A DNA stretch of 64,000 nt from Blepharisma stoltei. Lineage: Eukaryota; Ciliophora; Heterotrichea; Heterotrichida; Blepharismidae. The number at the start of each line of letters is the position of its first letter. Position 1 is the stretch's first letter. The stretch spans positions 776,501-840,500 of the forward strand of contig CAJZBQ010000052.1 in NCBI GenBank assembly GCA_914767885.1, in the 5' to 3' direction. Positions 23,088 through 33,244 of the stretch are shown in pieces. Made by a program: the position numbers and the translations under genes. The notes beneath the pieces were generated by a model. That model had not been told where the DNA came from and ran no database searches. It saw only the letters and a list, made by a program, of their open reading frames with translations.

Positions 23088-24192
23088 ATGGAAGGTAGAA
23101 TTTTTGTTGATACGCAATCTGCAATAAATAAATGCATTCGATTCAAAAGAAATTAGCTCTCTAATTTTCTCTCTCTCATGAAAATTTTATTTATAGGGTT
23201 TGATTTTATCTCGAAAATGTCTGCACAGCACAGCAGTTGAACTTCTATTAGCATAGGGCTAGGGCACTGCTCCGAGTTTGATACTGATCAGGGTTGCAAT
23301 TATTTATTTGGAATGGTCGACATTTGGATCAGAAATGCTCTGACGTTACCATTTGGCTCAGAGCCTTTAGTTACCTTACGCACTTTAATTAATCATAATA
23401 AATACGCAATCTGCAAATGACATGCTAAATAGCGACTCAGCATACATTATTGATTCAACTCTCCTAAATAATGAAGACTCAAGACGCAAATTTATCCAAT
23501 GCCGAATAAGAGGTGCTAAATATTTTAACATTACAGAAATCAGAGATACAACTGCTTCAATATCATTAGCTTGGCCTACAGCAGCTCAATTTGCTGAAGC
23601 AATGGTAAAAATTGAGATCCCGAATAATGGGAAAAGTGTCATTGTTTATGATCAAACCGGAATTGGAACTGCTTCCAGAGCATGGGTAATGCTAAAATAT
23701 TTTGGCTATCCAAATGTTTTCATTCTTGACGGCGGACTTCCTAAATGGCTATCAGAAAGAAGACCCACTGATACTGGAGAATATCTAATAACCCACTCAC
23801 TGCCAGTAAACCCATTTCACTATATAACCTCTGAACATCACGAAATGAGAGCCCTCATAAACACCGTTGAACAAGTTGTAAATCAGCTAAAAAACGGAGA
23901 TTTAAGCACTACCATTTGGGACGCTCGACCTCCTAATACATTCCAAAATGGCAGCGTCCCTGGCGCAATAAATTTCTCAGCCTCAAATTTTTTTAACGAC
24001 GATAAAACAGTCAAATCCCAAGATGAAGTCCGTTCCCTTCATTCCCAAAATGGCTTGTCCAATGGAGTTATAACTTCCTGTTTTAAAGGAAATTTCGCTT
24101 CATTAGCATATGTATTGCAAAAATACGCGGGAAATGATAACGTTCGGGTCTATACAGGGTCATACGAAGAGTGGAAAAAGCTTAAAGGTTAA
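23088..24192 (+). CDS. Two-domain rhodanese-type sulfurtransferase
   Basis: Exons 23088-23124 and 23417-24192. The N-terminus MEGRIFVDTQSAND lies before a retroposon; starting at the ATG at 23422 would clip the first strand. Domain 1 has IIDSTLL, RIRGAKYFNI and VIVYDQTGIGTASRAW with Asp in place of Cys, as expected of the inactive N-terminal domain. Domain 2 has TIWDARPPNTF, GSVPGAINF and SCFKGNFAS with the active-site Cys. Family role: sulfur transfer from thiosulfate or 3-mercaptopyruvate. The next gene starts 41 bp downstream. Confidence 0.88.
23125..23416 (+). mobile_element. Retroposon (family A-like) near the rhodanese start codon
   Basis: TSD ATACGCAATCTGCAA (15 bp) at 23110-23124 and 23402-23416. 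Starts TAAATAAATGCATTCGATTC, a diverged version of family A; ends AATTAATCATAATAA. Confidence 0.9.
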
Positions 24193-24233
24193 ATTTTTCA
24201 TTAAAAAGTGTAAATGCTTCTCCATATTTCTCT

Positions 24234-25510
24234 ATGTCAAAGCCAATTTTTATTCTCTTCACGTTGGCTTTACTGCTTGGAATTATTTCAGGGGATACAA
24301 TTGTAAGCGTGGTGTCGACTTTTCGACATGGGGCAAGATCGCCTATAGATAAATCATCATGGGACTTAGGAGTGTGGCCTCAAGGATATGGCGAATTAAC
24401 TCCTGAAGGGTATAGGCAACATTATTTGAATGGGAAGGAAATGGCTTATAGGTATATAGAGCAAGCTCAGCTGATAAGCCCAAAGTTTAGCGTTTCTGAG
24501 ATTTACATTCGATCAACTGATTTGAATCGAACTGTAATGAGTGTGCAAAGCCAACTATATGGAATGTTCTCAAATGGTCCTCAACTCGCACAGACAGCAT
24601 TCAATCAAAAAGCAGTTCCTCCACTCCTCAATGTTCAAAACCAGCAGCAAGCTATTACAGCATTAGGAGAACATGCACTTCCTAATGGTTACCAGCCAGT
24701 TCCAGTTCATGTTGTCTCAGCAAGTTATGATAACATGCTGGTCGGAAGCTCAATTGCAGCGTGTCCTAGAATGGCAGAAATTCTGCAGGCGCAGCAACAA
24801 ACTGATATTTACAAACAAAAAGTTGCAGCTTATACCCAAGGGCTACAAAAACAAAAATATATAACCATTTACAGCACATAAGATAATAAGGATTTATTTA
24901 TCATATAAAAAGAATTCATTATAAATGGTTATCTCAAGTTTTTGGGATAACTGTTTCCTATGAAGTCGCAGGATATATGGCCGACACATTGACTACTGAC
25001 AAGTTTCATAAGTTTGACTGGCCTCCAGGAGTTACTGACGAAATGTATTATCAAATGTATGGAAATCAGAACTATACAAACAGCTATTTTTATACACCTG
25101 AAGCCTCAAGCTTGGCTGGGTCTCAATTTTTCCAAGCCATTTTAGACCAGTTTGATGGGACTATCAGCGGTACATCCACAAGGAAATTTGGATTTTATTC
25201 AGCCCATGATACAACACTTATAGCATTTTTAAATTTCCTTGGAGTTTTTGATGGGAATAACCCTATTTATGCGTCCACTTTGATTTTTGAGCTTCATAAC
25301 AATAATAATGCCTATGCTGTCCACATTTCTTATAATGGTGCCTCAATTCTACTTGATGGGTGCGTAGATCCGTGCCCTTATGCAACATTTAAAGAAATGA
25401 TGCAGGAAAAAATCATTGCTAATGTAACGGAAGCCTGCCAGTTGCAGAATGATGAAGCTGAGCTGAGTTATAATTATAACCCCTACCTTGATATCAACGC
25501 TTTATCATAA
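24234..25510 (+). CDS. Secreted/lysosomal histidine acid phosphatase
   Basis: Exons 24234-24857 and 24920-25510. A signal peptide (about residues 1-20, hydrophobic, ending ISGDT) precedes VVSTFRHGARSP, the phosphohistidine RHGxRxP motif. The second catalytic motif SAHDTTL is near the C-terminus, and DLNRTVMSVQSQL carries the conserved Arg-Thr. Cysteines late in the chain suggest disulphides. Likely a digestive phosphatase of food vacuoles or lysosomes. The IES falls before the ADTL segment. Confidence 0.92.
24858..24919. other. Short IES (62 bp), TATA repeat
   Basis: TATA at 24858-24861 and 24920-24923. Excision gives LQKQKYKWLSQVFGITVSYEVAGYMADTL. Confidence 0.75.
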
Positions 25511-25615
25511 TAAAGTTAATAGATTTTAAGTATAAAAAAATAAATACGAAAAATAGATTTATTAAATTGGCAGTTTCTCATTGTGTTTTATAATTAATTT
25601 TTTTATTTTGGATAT
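25511..25615. other. Short intergenic spacer
   Basis: Nothing recognised except the left TSD copy of the next element. Confidence 0.5.
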
Positions 25616-25965
25616 CTTATCTTATCTTTATGTTTAAAGCGGAAGATTCCGCACTTCTCTCGTTTAAAATCAAAAAATCTAAAACTTCAAACACTTCAAA
25701 AACAACAAAACTCTAACTTCTGTGATAAACCTTAATAGAATTTCAGAAACAGCGCCAGCAACATTAGTTGAAGCATCAATGATGAACCACCCACTCGATC
25801 CTCCGATGTGAGCCACCAAACAATGCAGACTCTGCCACACCAAGTCCTCCAGTTCCCACAAACTCCATAAGCTTCATCAAATTTCCTCAAACTCTCACAA
25901 AACTCCTTCAAACTTTTGGCACGAAAATGCGCCCTGTTAAAAATTTAATTATTTATTTTGGATAT
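25616..25965 (-). mobile_element. Retroposon, minus orientation, intergenic
   Basis: TSD TTATTTTGGATAT at 25603-25615 and 25953-25965. Left end (CTTAT)n is the complement of an (ATAAG)n tail. A GCGGAA/TTCCGC hairpin lies next to it. The 60-codon minus ORF inside is not supported as a gene. Confidence 0.85.
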
Positions 25966-26104
25966 AAAATAAATCTAGCTTTAATTTATAAGTATATTTA
26001 CTTATAGTTTTACTAAAAGTATAGATTCTATTAATTATTTTGAAAATATTATTTTATTTTACCATATTGCCTACAAAAAAATTCCCTCACATATAATTAA
26101 GAAA

Positions 26105-26299
26105 ATGGGCAACACTACAGTAAGACAAGGCTTTACGTCTTTTTTATTCCCCAGCAATTACTCTAGCCCTTTTAACTCAAAATTCACTCCTGCAGTATTC
26201 CCATGTGAGCAACCCCGCCAAATCAAGATTAACGAAAATACCCCTTCTTTTATGCTTGACGAAGGAAAAGTATGGGCAAGCGCGCTCTATGTCGATTAA
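26105..26299 (+). CDS. Small hypothetical protein (64 aa)
   Basis: ATG to TAA without interruption: MGNTTVRQGFTSFLFPSNYSS... ending KVWASALYVD. Gly2 could be myristoylated. The pattern of Phe/Pro/Ser with a KVWASALYV end looks protein-like rather than random, but no family is recognised and it stands alone between AT-rich spacers. Confidence 0.45.
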   Translation: MGNTTVRQGFTSFLFPSNYSSPFNSKFTPAVFPCEQPRQIKINENTPSFMLDEGKVWASALYVD

Positions 26300-26734
26300 T
26301 TAGCTTGCATCAGCCTTCATGATATATTTAACTAATTAGAATGGCTTTTATATTGGTTTATAAAATTAATGTAAGATGGAAGAATATAAAATAAAAGCAA
26401 ACTAAACTTAAGCTTAAATTGAGCAAATTCTTAGATTAGGAGTCAAGTTTTATGCAAAAAATCTGTAGAAAGAATATTTAATAAATGGGTAAATGTATTA
26501 ATAAAGTATCCTGCTATAAATTAATTGAATAAGCAACAATGGGGCAGCTAATACTTTTTAATATGCTTTTTATCTGAAGATATTCTTTTTATAGGCAAGT
26601 ATTGATTATTGAATCGAAATAATCTAAAAATACAAAAAAATGTTGTGTGTCAGAAAATACAAAAGTTTATAAAATATAAAAATGGGGCGAAAATCATTAG
26701 AAATTAGATTATAAATAACAGTAAATGATAAAAA
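26300..26734. other. AT-rich intergenic DNA
   Basis: Nothing recognised. Confidence 0.5.
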
Positions 26735-26737
26735 CTA

Positions 26738-26989
26738 ACTCCCCTTCTGTGAGTGAAACAAAAAAATTTTGCTCGCTAAAGTGTGGTTAATGCTTTTTAA
26801 AAATTTATATATTAATATTATAGTAATTTTTTTTTAAATTTAAGGGAGGAAAATTATATTTTAAAAAGCAAGCCGTTTAAAATTCAACCAAGTTACCTCG
26901 AGATCTCATAATAATAGTAATTACTTATATATCGAAATTTTTTTATAAAATTTTTTATATTTTGTTTTCTCATGTTGGGGGGGGACTAA
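26738..26989 (+). mobile_element. Diverged pogo-type MITE, intergenic
   Basis: Flanked by TAA. Left end CTCCCCTTCTGTGAGTGAA; body has TTATATATCGAAA; right end GGGGGGGGAC. Terminal repeats partly decayed. Confidence 0.75.
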
Positions 26990-27003
26990 GCAGATAAATT
27001 TTA

Positions 27004-27333
27004 TTATTTTTGTATCAAAACTCCTTTGGCTTCATTCACTTTTGTTGCAAGATAAGTTGATCCTCCATTATCAGGATGGTTTAAAAGCATCAGCCTTTTG
27101 TGAGCAGAAAGAATCTTGTCCTCTGGAGCTGACTCTCTGACGCCAAGGATTAAAGATGCCTCCCTTCTTGTCATCGGATTTTCAAATGGGCCCATATATA
27201 GCTTAGCTCTTGATGAATCCAAGCTTAAGCCTCCTGCTTTTGCTGCTTTTGACTGTCTGATTGCACGAATAACCACTTTGCTTGAGGCTGCAGCAAATAT
27301 TAAGCCAAGGCCAATAAGAGCGAAGTGTGACAT
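27004..27333 (-). CDS. PAM18: Mitochondrial import motor J-protein PAM18/TIM14 (DNAJC19-like)
   Basis: 109 residues: a short N-terminal membrane segment (FALIGLGLIFAAASSKVVI) and a C-terminal J-like domain with FENPMTRREASLILGVRESAPEDKILSAHKRLMLLNHPDNGGS. The HPD tripeptide is intact. Size and layout match TIM14, which stimulates mtHsp70 at the TIM23 channel on the matrix side. No introns or IESs. Confidence 0.93.
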   Translation of the reverse strand: MSHFALIGLGLIFAAASSKVVIRAIRQSKAAKAGGLSLDSSRAKLYMGPFENPMTRREASLILGVRESAPEDKILSAHKRLMLLNHPDNGGSTYLATKVNEAKGVLIQK

Positions 27334-27567
27334 TTTATTTATAATTGTTATGCTTGAAGTAAAATTATGAGAATTTATATGATTTTTATTAAACTAATCC
27401 AAATTTGATGACCCATTACAATTCATTGTTTCAGATAAACTTATGATAGTCATAAATCAAGGATTCATCAACTAAATATTTAGCAATTTATGAATCAATA
27501 AGCCAAATTTATAGTGAGAAAATAATAATCTAACATTATAGCGATATTTAGATTTTCATCAAAATAA

Positions 27568-28223
27568 ATAAATAAGTAAATTAACGATGTGTATTTAAGG
27601 TCCCTACTTCCATGCGTGACATTCCTCCGCGCTCCGTGAGGAGCCGTGCTGGCACGAGCGAAAAGGATGGACTTCCATCACTGGTTCTCTGAGCCCAGGC
27701 CGAAATCCCTGGCTTCTCGGTAGTGAGTTGCCCTATTGGGTCGTCAGCCGACCGTCGCCGAGCACCACCATTTTCAACTCAGCCTTCCGCCCCGAGTTAC
27801 GCCAGTCTTTGTCTCCGGTTGGCCAAGCCGTCCTTTCTTTTAAGGACCCTTTTAAAACTGGAGAGACCGCCTTGTTGTCTAATCTGCCTCCATTTTTCCC
27901 AGCTTATCCGCTTGAGAAAATCTCAATCGCTTCCGCGATTCGAGGCAGACCACAGTAGCAGCCTGAGTAGGTAAGTCGCCCTGCTCCATATCGGGCACCC
28001 ACTGGCTTGGGCGCTGCTGGAAAAAGAAGATGCTCCTAACTGCCCTGGGATCTGGCCACGATCAGAGGGTCTGTGTTCTCCCCTGGTCGCCACCAGGGTC
28101 CAGATATTGCTGGGCTAAGTCGCTTTTTCTAAAAACCATGCCCGGATATACATGAGTTGCCGTCACTGGGGGACGGGTCGGACGTCATACGCCATTTTAT
28201 GTATATGATTTTCATCAAAATAA
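27568..28223 (-). mobile_element. Retroposon, minus orientation, just upstream of CDK
   Basis: TSD GATTTTCATCAAAATAA (17 bp) at 27551-27567 and 28207-28223. Right end CGTATG/CGCCATTTTATG complements a CATAAAATGGCG 5' start; left end is an A/T tail. Internal ORFs (27723-27974) are in this repeat. Confidence 0.92.
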
Positions 28224-28283
28224 TTTCCTGAGAAAATGATTATGCACTTTCCAGCCATTTTTAACAATTTTTCATAATTTGAA

Positions 28284-29398
28284 ATGGAAAGAATCGAGCG
28301 ATATCAAAAGATAGAGAAAATCGGAGAAGGCACCTATGGTGTCGTTTACAAGTCCCGAGACCGAAACACAGGAGAAATAGTTGCATTGAAGAAGATCCGA
28401 CTCGAGTCAGAAGATGAAGGGGTCCCATCTACAGCAATTCGTGAGATCTCATTGCTCAAAACCTTAAGACACCCAAATGTGGTGAAGCTTCATGACGTGG
28501 TTCACACAGATCAAAAGTTATATAGGCATATCCCTAAGATATCCCAATATGGGCGAGGGAAAGAGGCCAAAACTTCCTACTTGTCCGGCCAACTCAAGTT
28601 GGCCGAGCCAAGTGGTAAGTGGCGAATGAACCTCCTTTCACTTGGTTCGGCCAATTCGAGTTGGCGGACCAAGTGAGAAGTTTTTGCTCTATCTCTCGTC
28701 CATATCGGGCTATCTTAGGGATATGTCTATACTTGATATTTGAGTTCCTTGACCATGACCTAAAAAAGCATATGAACGTCTTAGGCTCACCATTACCTCC
28801 TATGACAGTAAAAAGTTTCCTATACCAAATCCTTTCTTCATTAGCCTACTGCCACACTCATAGAGTCCTGCATCGGGATTTAAAACCTCAAAACATCCTT
28901 ATTGATCTACAAGGAAGTGTCAGACTTGCCGATTTTGGTTTGGCAAGAGCTTTTGGTCTGCCTATTAAAACATATACCCATGAAGTGGTTACACTTTGGT
29001 ATCGTGCCCCAGAAATCCTATTAGGAGCTAGGCAATATTCAACACCTGTAGATATTTGGTCAGTCGGATGCATTTTTGCAGAAATGGCTCAAAAAAGGGC
29101 GCTGTTTATGGGAGACTCAGAGATTGATCAGCTTTTTAAGATTTTCAGGGTGCTTGGGACGCCATGTGAAGAAACGTTTCCTGGGGTTACAGGGTTTCCT
29201 GACTTTAAACCTACTTTTCCGAAATGGAGAGCGCAGAATATAGCAAGATTTGCTTCAAATCTTGATGAGAATGGCATTGATTTGCTATCAAAAATGGTAT
29301 GCTATGATCCAGCCAAAAGAATTTCAGCTAAAGCTGCAATGCTGCATCCATATTTCAATGATCTAGACACTTCGTGCCTAGCTCCATATAATATATAA
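28284..29398 (+). CDS. Cyclin-dependent kinase of the CDK1/CDK2 type
   Basis: Exons 28284-28520 and 28730-29398. Complete kinase: [10 protein letters not shown] with the inhibitory Thr-Tyr pair, VALKKIRLE, a perfect PSTAIRE cyclin-binding helix, [48 protein letters not shown] with the T-loop threonine, and [12 protein letters not shown]. All catalytic residues are present. Length of about 300 residues matches CDK1/2. It should drive the cell cycle with a cyclin. The IES cuts just before the hinge (QKLY | LIFEFL). Confidence 0.95.
28521..28729. mobile_element. TATAG...CTATA foldback IES (209 bp) in CDK
   Basis: The whole element is one imperfect inverted repeat of about 95-bp arms: TATAGGCATATCCCTAAGAT and its complement ATCTTAGGGATATGTCTATA, continuing through GGCGAGGGAAAGAG and CCAAGTGG. 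TA-TA join restores the hinge in frame. Confidence 0.92.
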
Positions 29399-29515
29399 AT
29401 AAATTTTATTTATTTGACATTTTAATGCAGTGTACAATTGAATTTCTCTATTAGAAATTACTAAAACTTAAATAAAACCCACTAAAAATTGAGAAATTTC
29501 ACTAAAAACGTAAAT

Positions 29516-30148
29516 TTAATCCATCCTAGCTTTTAATGTCCTCGCAGTAATTCCAGCCGGCGTAATGATATAAACTACTGCACCCCACCCTGAAAACGCG
29601 TCCCTATCTAAGGCTGACAACATGCACTGCGACGCCACTTCAAAAAGTTCTTCTGGCTCTAAATCAGGCTTAACAAAGCTTTCACATGCCCCCAGCATCA
29701 ATTCAGAAGCAGTTCCAATGCAAAAGAAATTATCTCCATCTGTCATACACCCGATCGAGTCACTAGTCGAAATATAAGGCTCATTATTTTCGTCTAAGCC
29801 AGCCACTATTGGCTCTATGAAATATGGGCCAAATCTTCTGCCATATAGCATATTGGAGATCAGCCATGACAAAGTTTTGGGCTGGATCTGTCGGTTTTCT
29901 TTCAAAGTATAGAGATTAAGCTTGTACTTCAAGTCGGCACCGATTGTCTGGACGTCTCCTCCTAAGCCGATAAAGCCTGCTACACACTTGTCAGTCATCT
30001 TGAAGACACGCTGGAAAGTTGTGCTGACTGTTTTGTATTGGGCGCCGAGACGACGATCCATTGCAACTGCGACACAGTTTTTGCCTTTGATTGCGAGGAC
30101 TGAGCCACCGTGGAAATTGAAGATATTTGACTATGTTGATCTTACCAT
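29516..30148 (-). CDS. PSMB3: 20S proteasome subunit beta type 3
   Basis: Exons 30146-30148 (the start codon alone) and 29516-30130, with a 15-nt intron directly after ATG. Protein: MSNIFNFHGGSVLAIKGKNCVAVAMDRRLGAQ..., GGDVQTIGADLKYKLNLYTLKENRQI, YGRRFGPYFIEPIVAGLD, SIGCM and the C-terminal ARTLKARMD. These match beta3, which lacks the N-terminal threonine nucleophile and is a non-catalytic beta-ring subunit. About 205 residues as expected. Confidence 0.95.
30131..30145 (-). other. 15-nt intron immediately after the start codon
   Basis: GTAAGATCAACATAG on the minus strand; contains an in-frame TAG if retained. Confidence 0.9.
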
Positions 30149-30272
30149 CTTGCTAAGTTATTAGAAATATTAGAGGAGAAAATAAATGATAACTGCAAAC
30201 ATGGGAAATTCAGCTGCTTAAATGACTATTAATAGTTAATTTATCCAAGAAGATTTCTGAGGAGATTTCGTG

Positions 30273-32680
30273 CTATATTCTATTTGACTCATTTTTATCA
30301 TGCTCGGACAGTTTGCTAAGCATGATTTCTGTGAACTCGTCAAAATCGATTTCTCCGTCTCCATTTGTATCTGCTTCCCTCAATATATCTAAGAAATCAA
30401 AATGATTGCGGTCATTACCTCCTAGAGATTGCTTTAACTCGTCAAGAGAAATTTTTCCACTTCCATCAATATCATATACCTTAAAAACTTGGTATAATTT
30501 TTCCTTGCTTAAAGCTTTTCTCCAATTCATAGCGGTAGTCAAAAACTCTGAGTAATCAATATACCCATTATTATCTAAGTCACAATTTGTCATTAATTCA
30601 TGAACATCCATTTTAACTGCCTGATGCACCTTTTTGATGCCTTTAGTTAGTTCTTCTTCGCTTAATTTTCCATCCCCATTTTCATCAAGGGCATGAAAAA
30701 TTTCCCTGACTCCCCCCCCCCCCTCCGTGAGCGAACAAAAAAATTTTGTTCACTCACGGAGGGGGGTTAATTTTTTTTTTTAAAAAAAAATTTATATATA
30801 AATTTTATAAAAAATATTTTTTTCGAAATTTAAAAAAATCCTAATTTGCAAAAATTGGGAAGCAAATATTAATTTAATTTGCAAAATTTATGTTTTAAAA
30901 CGCAATTTGTTTAAAATTAAACAGAATTAGCTCTAGATTTCATTATACTAATTATCACTTATATATCAAAAATTTTTTTCCATTAAAATTTTTTCTATTA
31001 AAAAAAAATTTTTGTTCGCTCACGGAGGGTGGGTTTTTGGTCAAAAAATGGTGATTTTTCTAATGGTTTTGTTCGCTCACGGGGGGGGGGGAGTGAGATA
31101 AGCGATTTCGACATTTGTGGAAAGATGAGACACTATAAAAGTTAAAGTGGCCTTTTGAAGTTTGTTACTTATATTGAAGGCAATTAAGTTTTTTAAAGAT
31201 GTAGATACGATTGGGTTATCTTTTATTGAGTTGTTGGCTCGCTGTTTTATTCAATTATTTTCAAAAACTTCATCTATTGTAGGACGATTTGATGGATTCT
31301 TTTTAAGCATTCATTTAATCAGATCTTTTGCTTCTTTTGAAATCCCATCCCATACAGAAAAATCAAAAGAAACTGGCTTTTCTTGGATTTTTTTATAAAG
31401 TGATTGCTCGGATTTTGCTTTGTATGGAACAAGGCCTGATAGCATTATGTAAAGAATAATCCCAAGGCTCCATATGTCACATTTATTATCATAGCTTCCT
31501 GAAATCATCTCAGGAGCTGCGAAATAAGAAGTCCCAGTAAATTTAGTAAGTTTTCCGTTTGGTTTTATGAACTGTGAGTGCTTAAACCCAACAATTTTCA
31601 GTTTTGCATCAGCTGACTCGTTTTCAAATAAAATGTTCTCAGGCCTTAAATCTCCATGCACCACGCCAACAGAGTGGCAATGCTTAATTCCAAATATAAT
31701 TTCCCTCATAAACTTAGCTGCCTGATTTTCTGAAAAACTTTCCATTTGGCCCATTCTTTCGAATAATTCTCCTCCATAGCTCTATGATATATACATTAAA
31801 ATGGTATGGCGAACCAACCCACCTCTTAACACTTGTAATATTGAAGGCCAGGGATCTTGTGGAAGGGAGATGGCGTTCGGGAATGTGTATCCTGCTGGGT
31901 TTCTTGATTTGATGGAGCACAGCATCGGATTAGGCCCGCTGCAGTTCATTCCAGATCAAGGTTTTACCTCGGAGGAAGATGGAGTTCGGAGTTGGAAAGG
32001 ATGTCACAGCAATATCAGCGAGGTTCCTCCTGATCAATCGGGAACGATTCCTAGCGCGATACCAGGCCTTGCGAATTTTCATTTTGGCTGACAGGTGAAA
32101 ATTCGTTTTTTCGAATTTCCAGAGACCAAACCCCATGGGCGTAAGGCATGGTGCCCAGCAGTTCTGATTCACAAGCCCTCGTCCGTGAGGAGCAACATAG
32201 TGAAAGGCCGTGCTCGGACTAGTAAGCAAGCGGTGGAGCCGTATGGAAGTGAATGTGGGCTGGAAGGTCATACCGGAGCCTTTTTTTAATCTTAATTAAG
32301 TTTAAGCATAGCTCTGTGACTATGTGCAAGTATATTTTATCGTCGTAAACTTCATAAACTTTAATAATATTTGGGTGATCTAATTTTCTCAATACTTCTA
32401 CTTCATCTAATACTTTATCATTTTTATAGCGATCATTTGCATCAACTAAAATAGATTTTATTGCTCGTTGTAAGCCAGTCTTTTTTTCAGTGCCTATTTT
32501 GACTTCATAATACCCATCTTCTAATCAAGTATCTCCAAGCTCATAATTTTTAGTTACTTTACACTCAAAAAATTTTACAAAATTGCCTTGCTTAATACTC
32601 ATCTTTCTTGAATGAGGCTTTGGCTTGAGTGTTTTTGTCTTTTTCACTTCTTGATCTTGCTGACTTGTGCAGCAACCCAT
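30273..32680 (-). CDS. CDPK-like pseudokinase, tandem copy 1
   Basis: Exons 32320-32680, 31094-31787 and 30273-30706. The N-terminus MGCCTS suits myristoylation and palmitoylation. The kinase domain keeps the VAIK-type Lys (RAIKSIL) and the catalytic-loop Asp (VVHGDLRPEN, with Gly for Arg), but the glycine loop is degenerate and DFG is replaced by VGF. Four canonical EF-hands follow (DENGDGKLSEEE, DLDNNGYIDYSE, DIDGSGKISLDE, DTNGDGEIDFDE). TGA-Trp codons occur several times. At the retroposon junction the joined sequence is 5 nt short relative to copy 2, which shifts the frame before GGELFE; this may be a pseudogene or an assembly error. Calcium sensing without phosphotransfer is inferred. 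Confidence 0.8.
30707..31093 (+). mobile_element. Pogo-type MITE with TGA flanks, IES in CDPK copy 1
   Basis: 387 bp between TGA 30707-30709 and TGA 31094-31096. Nearly identical to the copy at 3631. Excision gives EIAYLREIFHALDENGDGK on the minus strand; the paralogue at 33.7 kb is uninterrupted at this position. Confidence 0.93.
31788..32319 (+). mobile_element. Retroposon family R2 in CDPK copy 1
   Basis: TSD CATAGCTCTATGA / CATAGCTCTGTGA (31775-31787, 32307-32319). Starts CATTAAAATGGTATGGCGAACCAACC; tail AATTAAGTTTAAG. Paralogue copy 2 lacks it. Confidence 0.88.
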
Positions 32681-33244
32681 ATTTTTTATTCAGCCATCAT
32701 TTCAGATTTTTTTTATTTTCTCCAAATGGACTTTTTTGCATGATTTATTTTTATATTGATAAAAATTTGGTCAAAAGCTATGCTTGATATTGAAATTTAT
32801 GTAAATTTAAATATGATTAATAGTATTAACATTTTGATGCTTGGTTCCTTATACATAAATAAGACAGCCCAATTTAAGACTTGATTCTGCAATAATAATT
32901 TCATAGCTCAATTAAAAAGGAAAAGTAAATATTTTCATCTCCCATTTATAAAAGGCTTTTTAATAGGGCGAGGATAGGCAGAATGACATTTTATACCTTC
33001 AAATCATTTATGAGATCTTAATATTTATATATTTTGCAAGTTTCTTCTCCCAAGCATTATAAAAGCAAACCATAAATATGTTTCTTACCAAATCTAAATT
33101 ATTATAATCTAGAAGTTAATAAAGCTTTCTTTATCATCTTTATTTCAATCTAAATATTATTAATCAAATGACTCCATAAATTAATAAGTTACAGGGCATA
33201 TTTAAAAATAAAATTGGCTATAATCTAAAAAGAGGAAGATTGTT
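32681..33244. other. AT-rich spacer between the tandem CDPK-like genes
   Basis: Nothing recognised. Confidence 0.5.

Noticed and set aside
25679-25861. 60-codon minus ORF
   Set aside because: Inside a retroposon with a 13-bp TSD.
27723-27974. Two overlapping ORFs of 76-83 codons
   Set aside because: They lie wholly in a TSD-flanked retroposon and have no domain.
31801-32289. ORFs of 64-113 codons on both strands
   Set aside because: Part of the R2 retroposon in CDPK copy 1.
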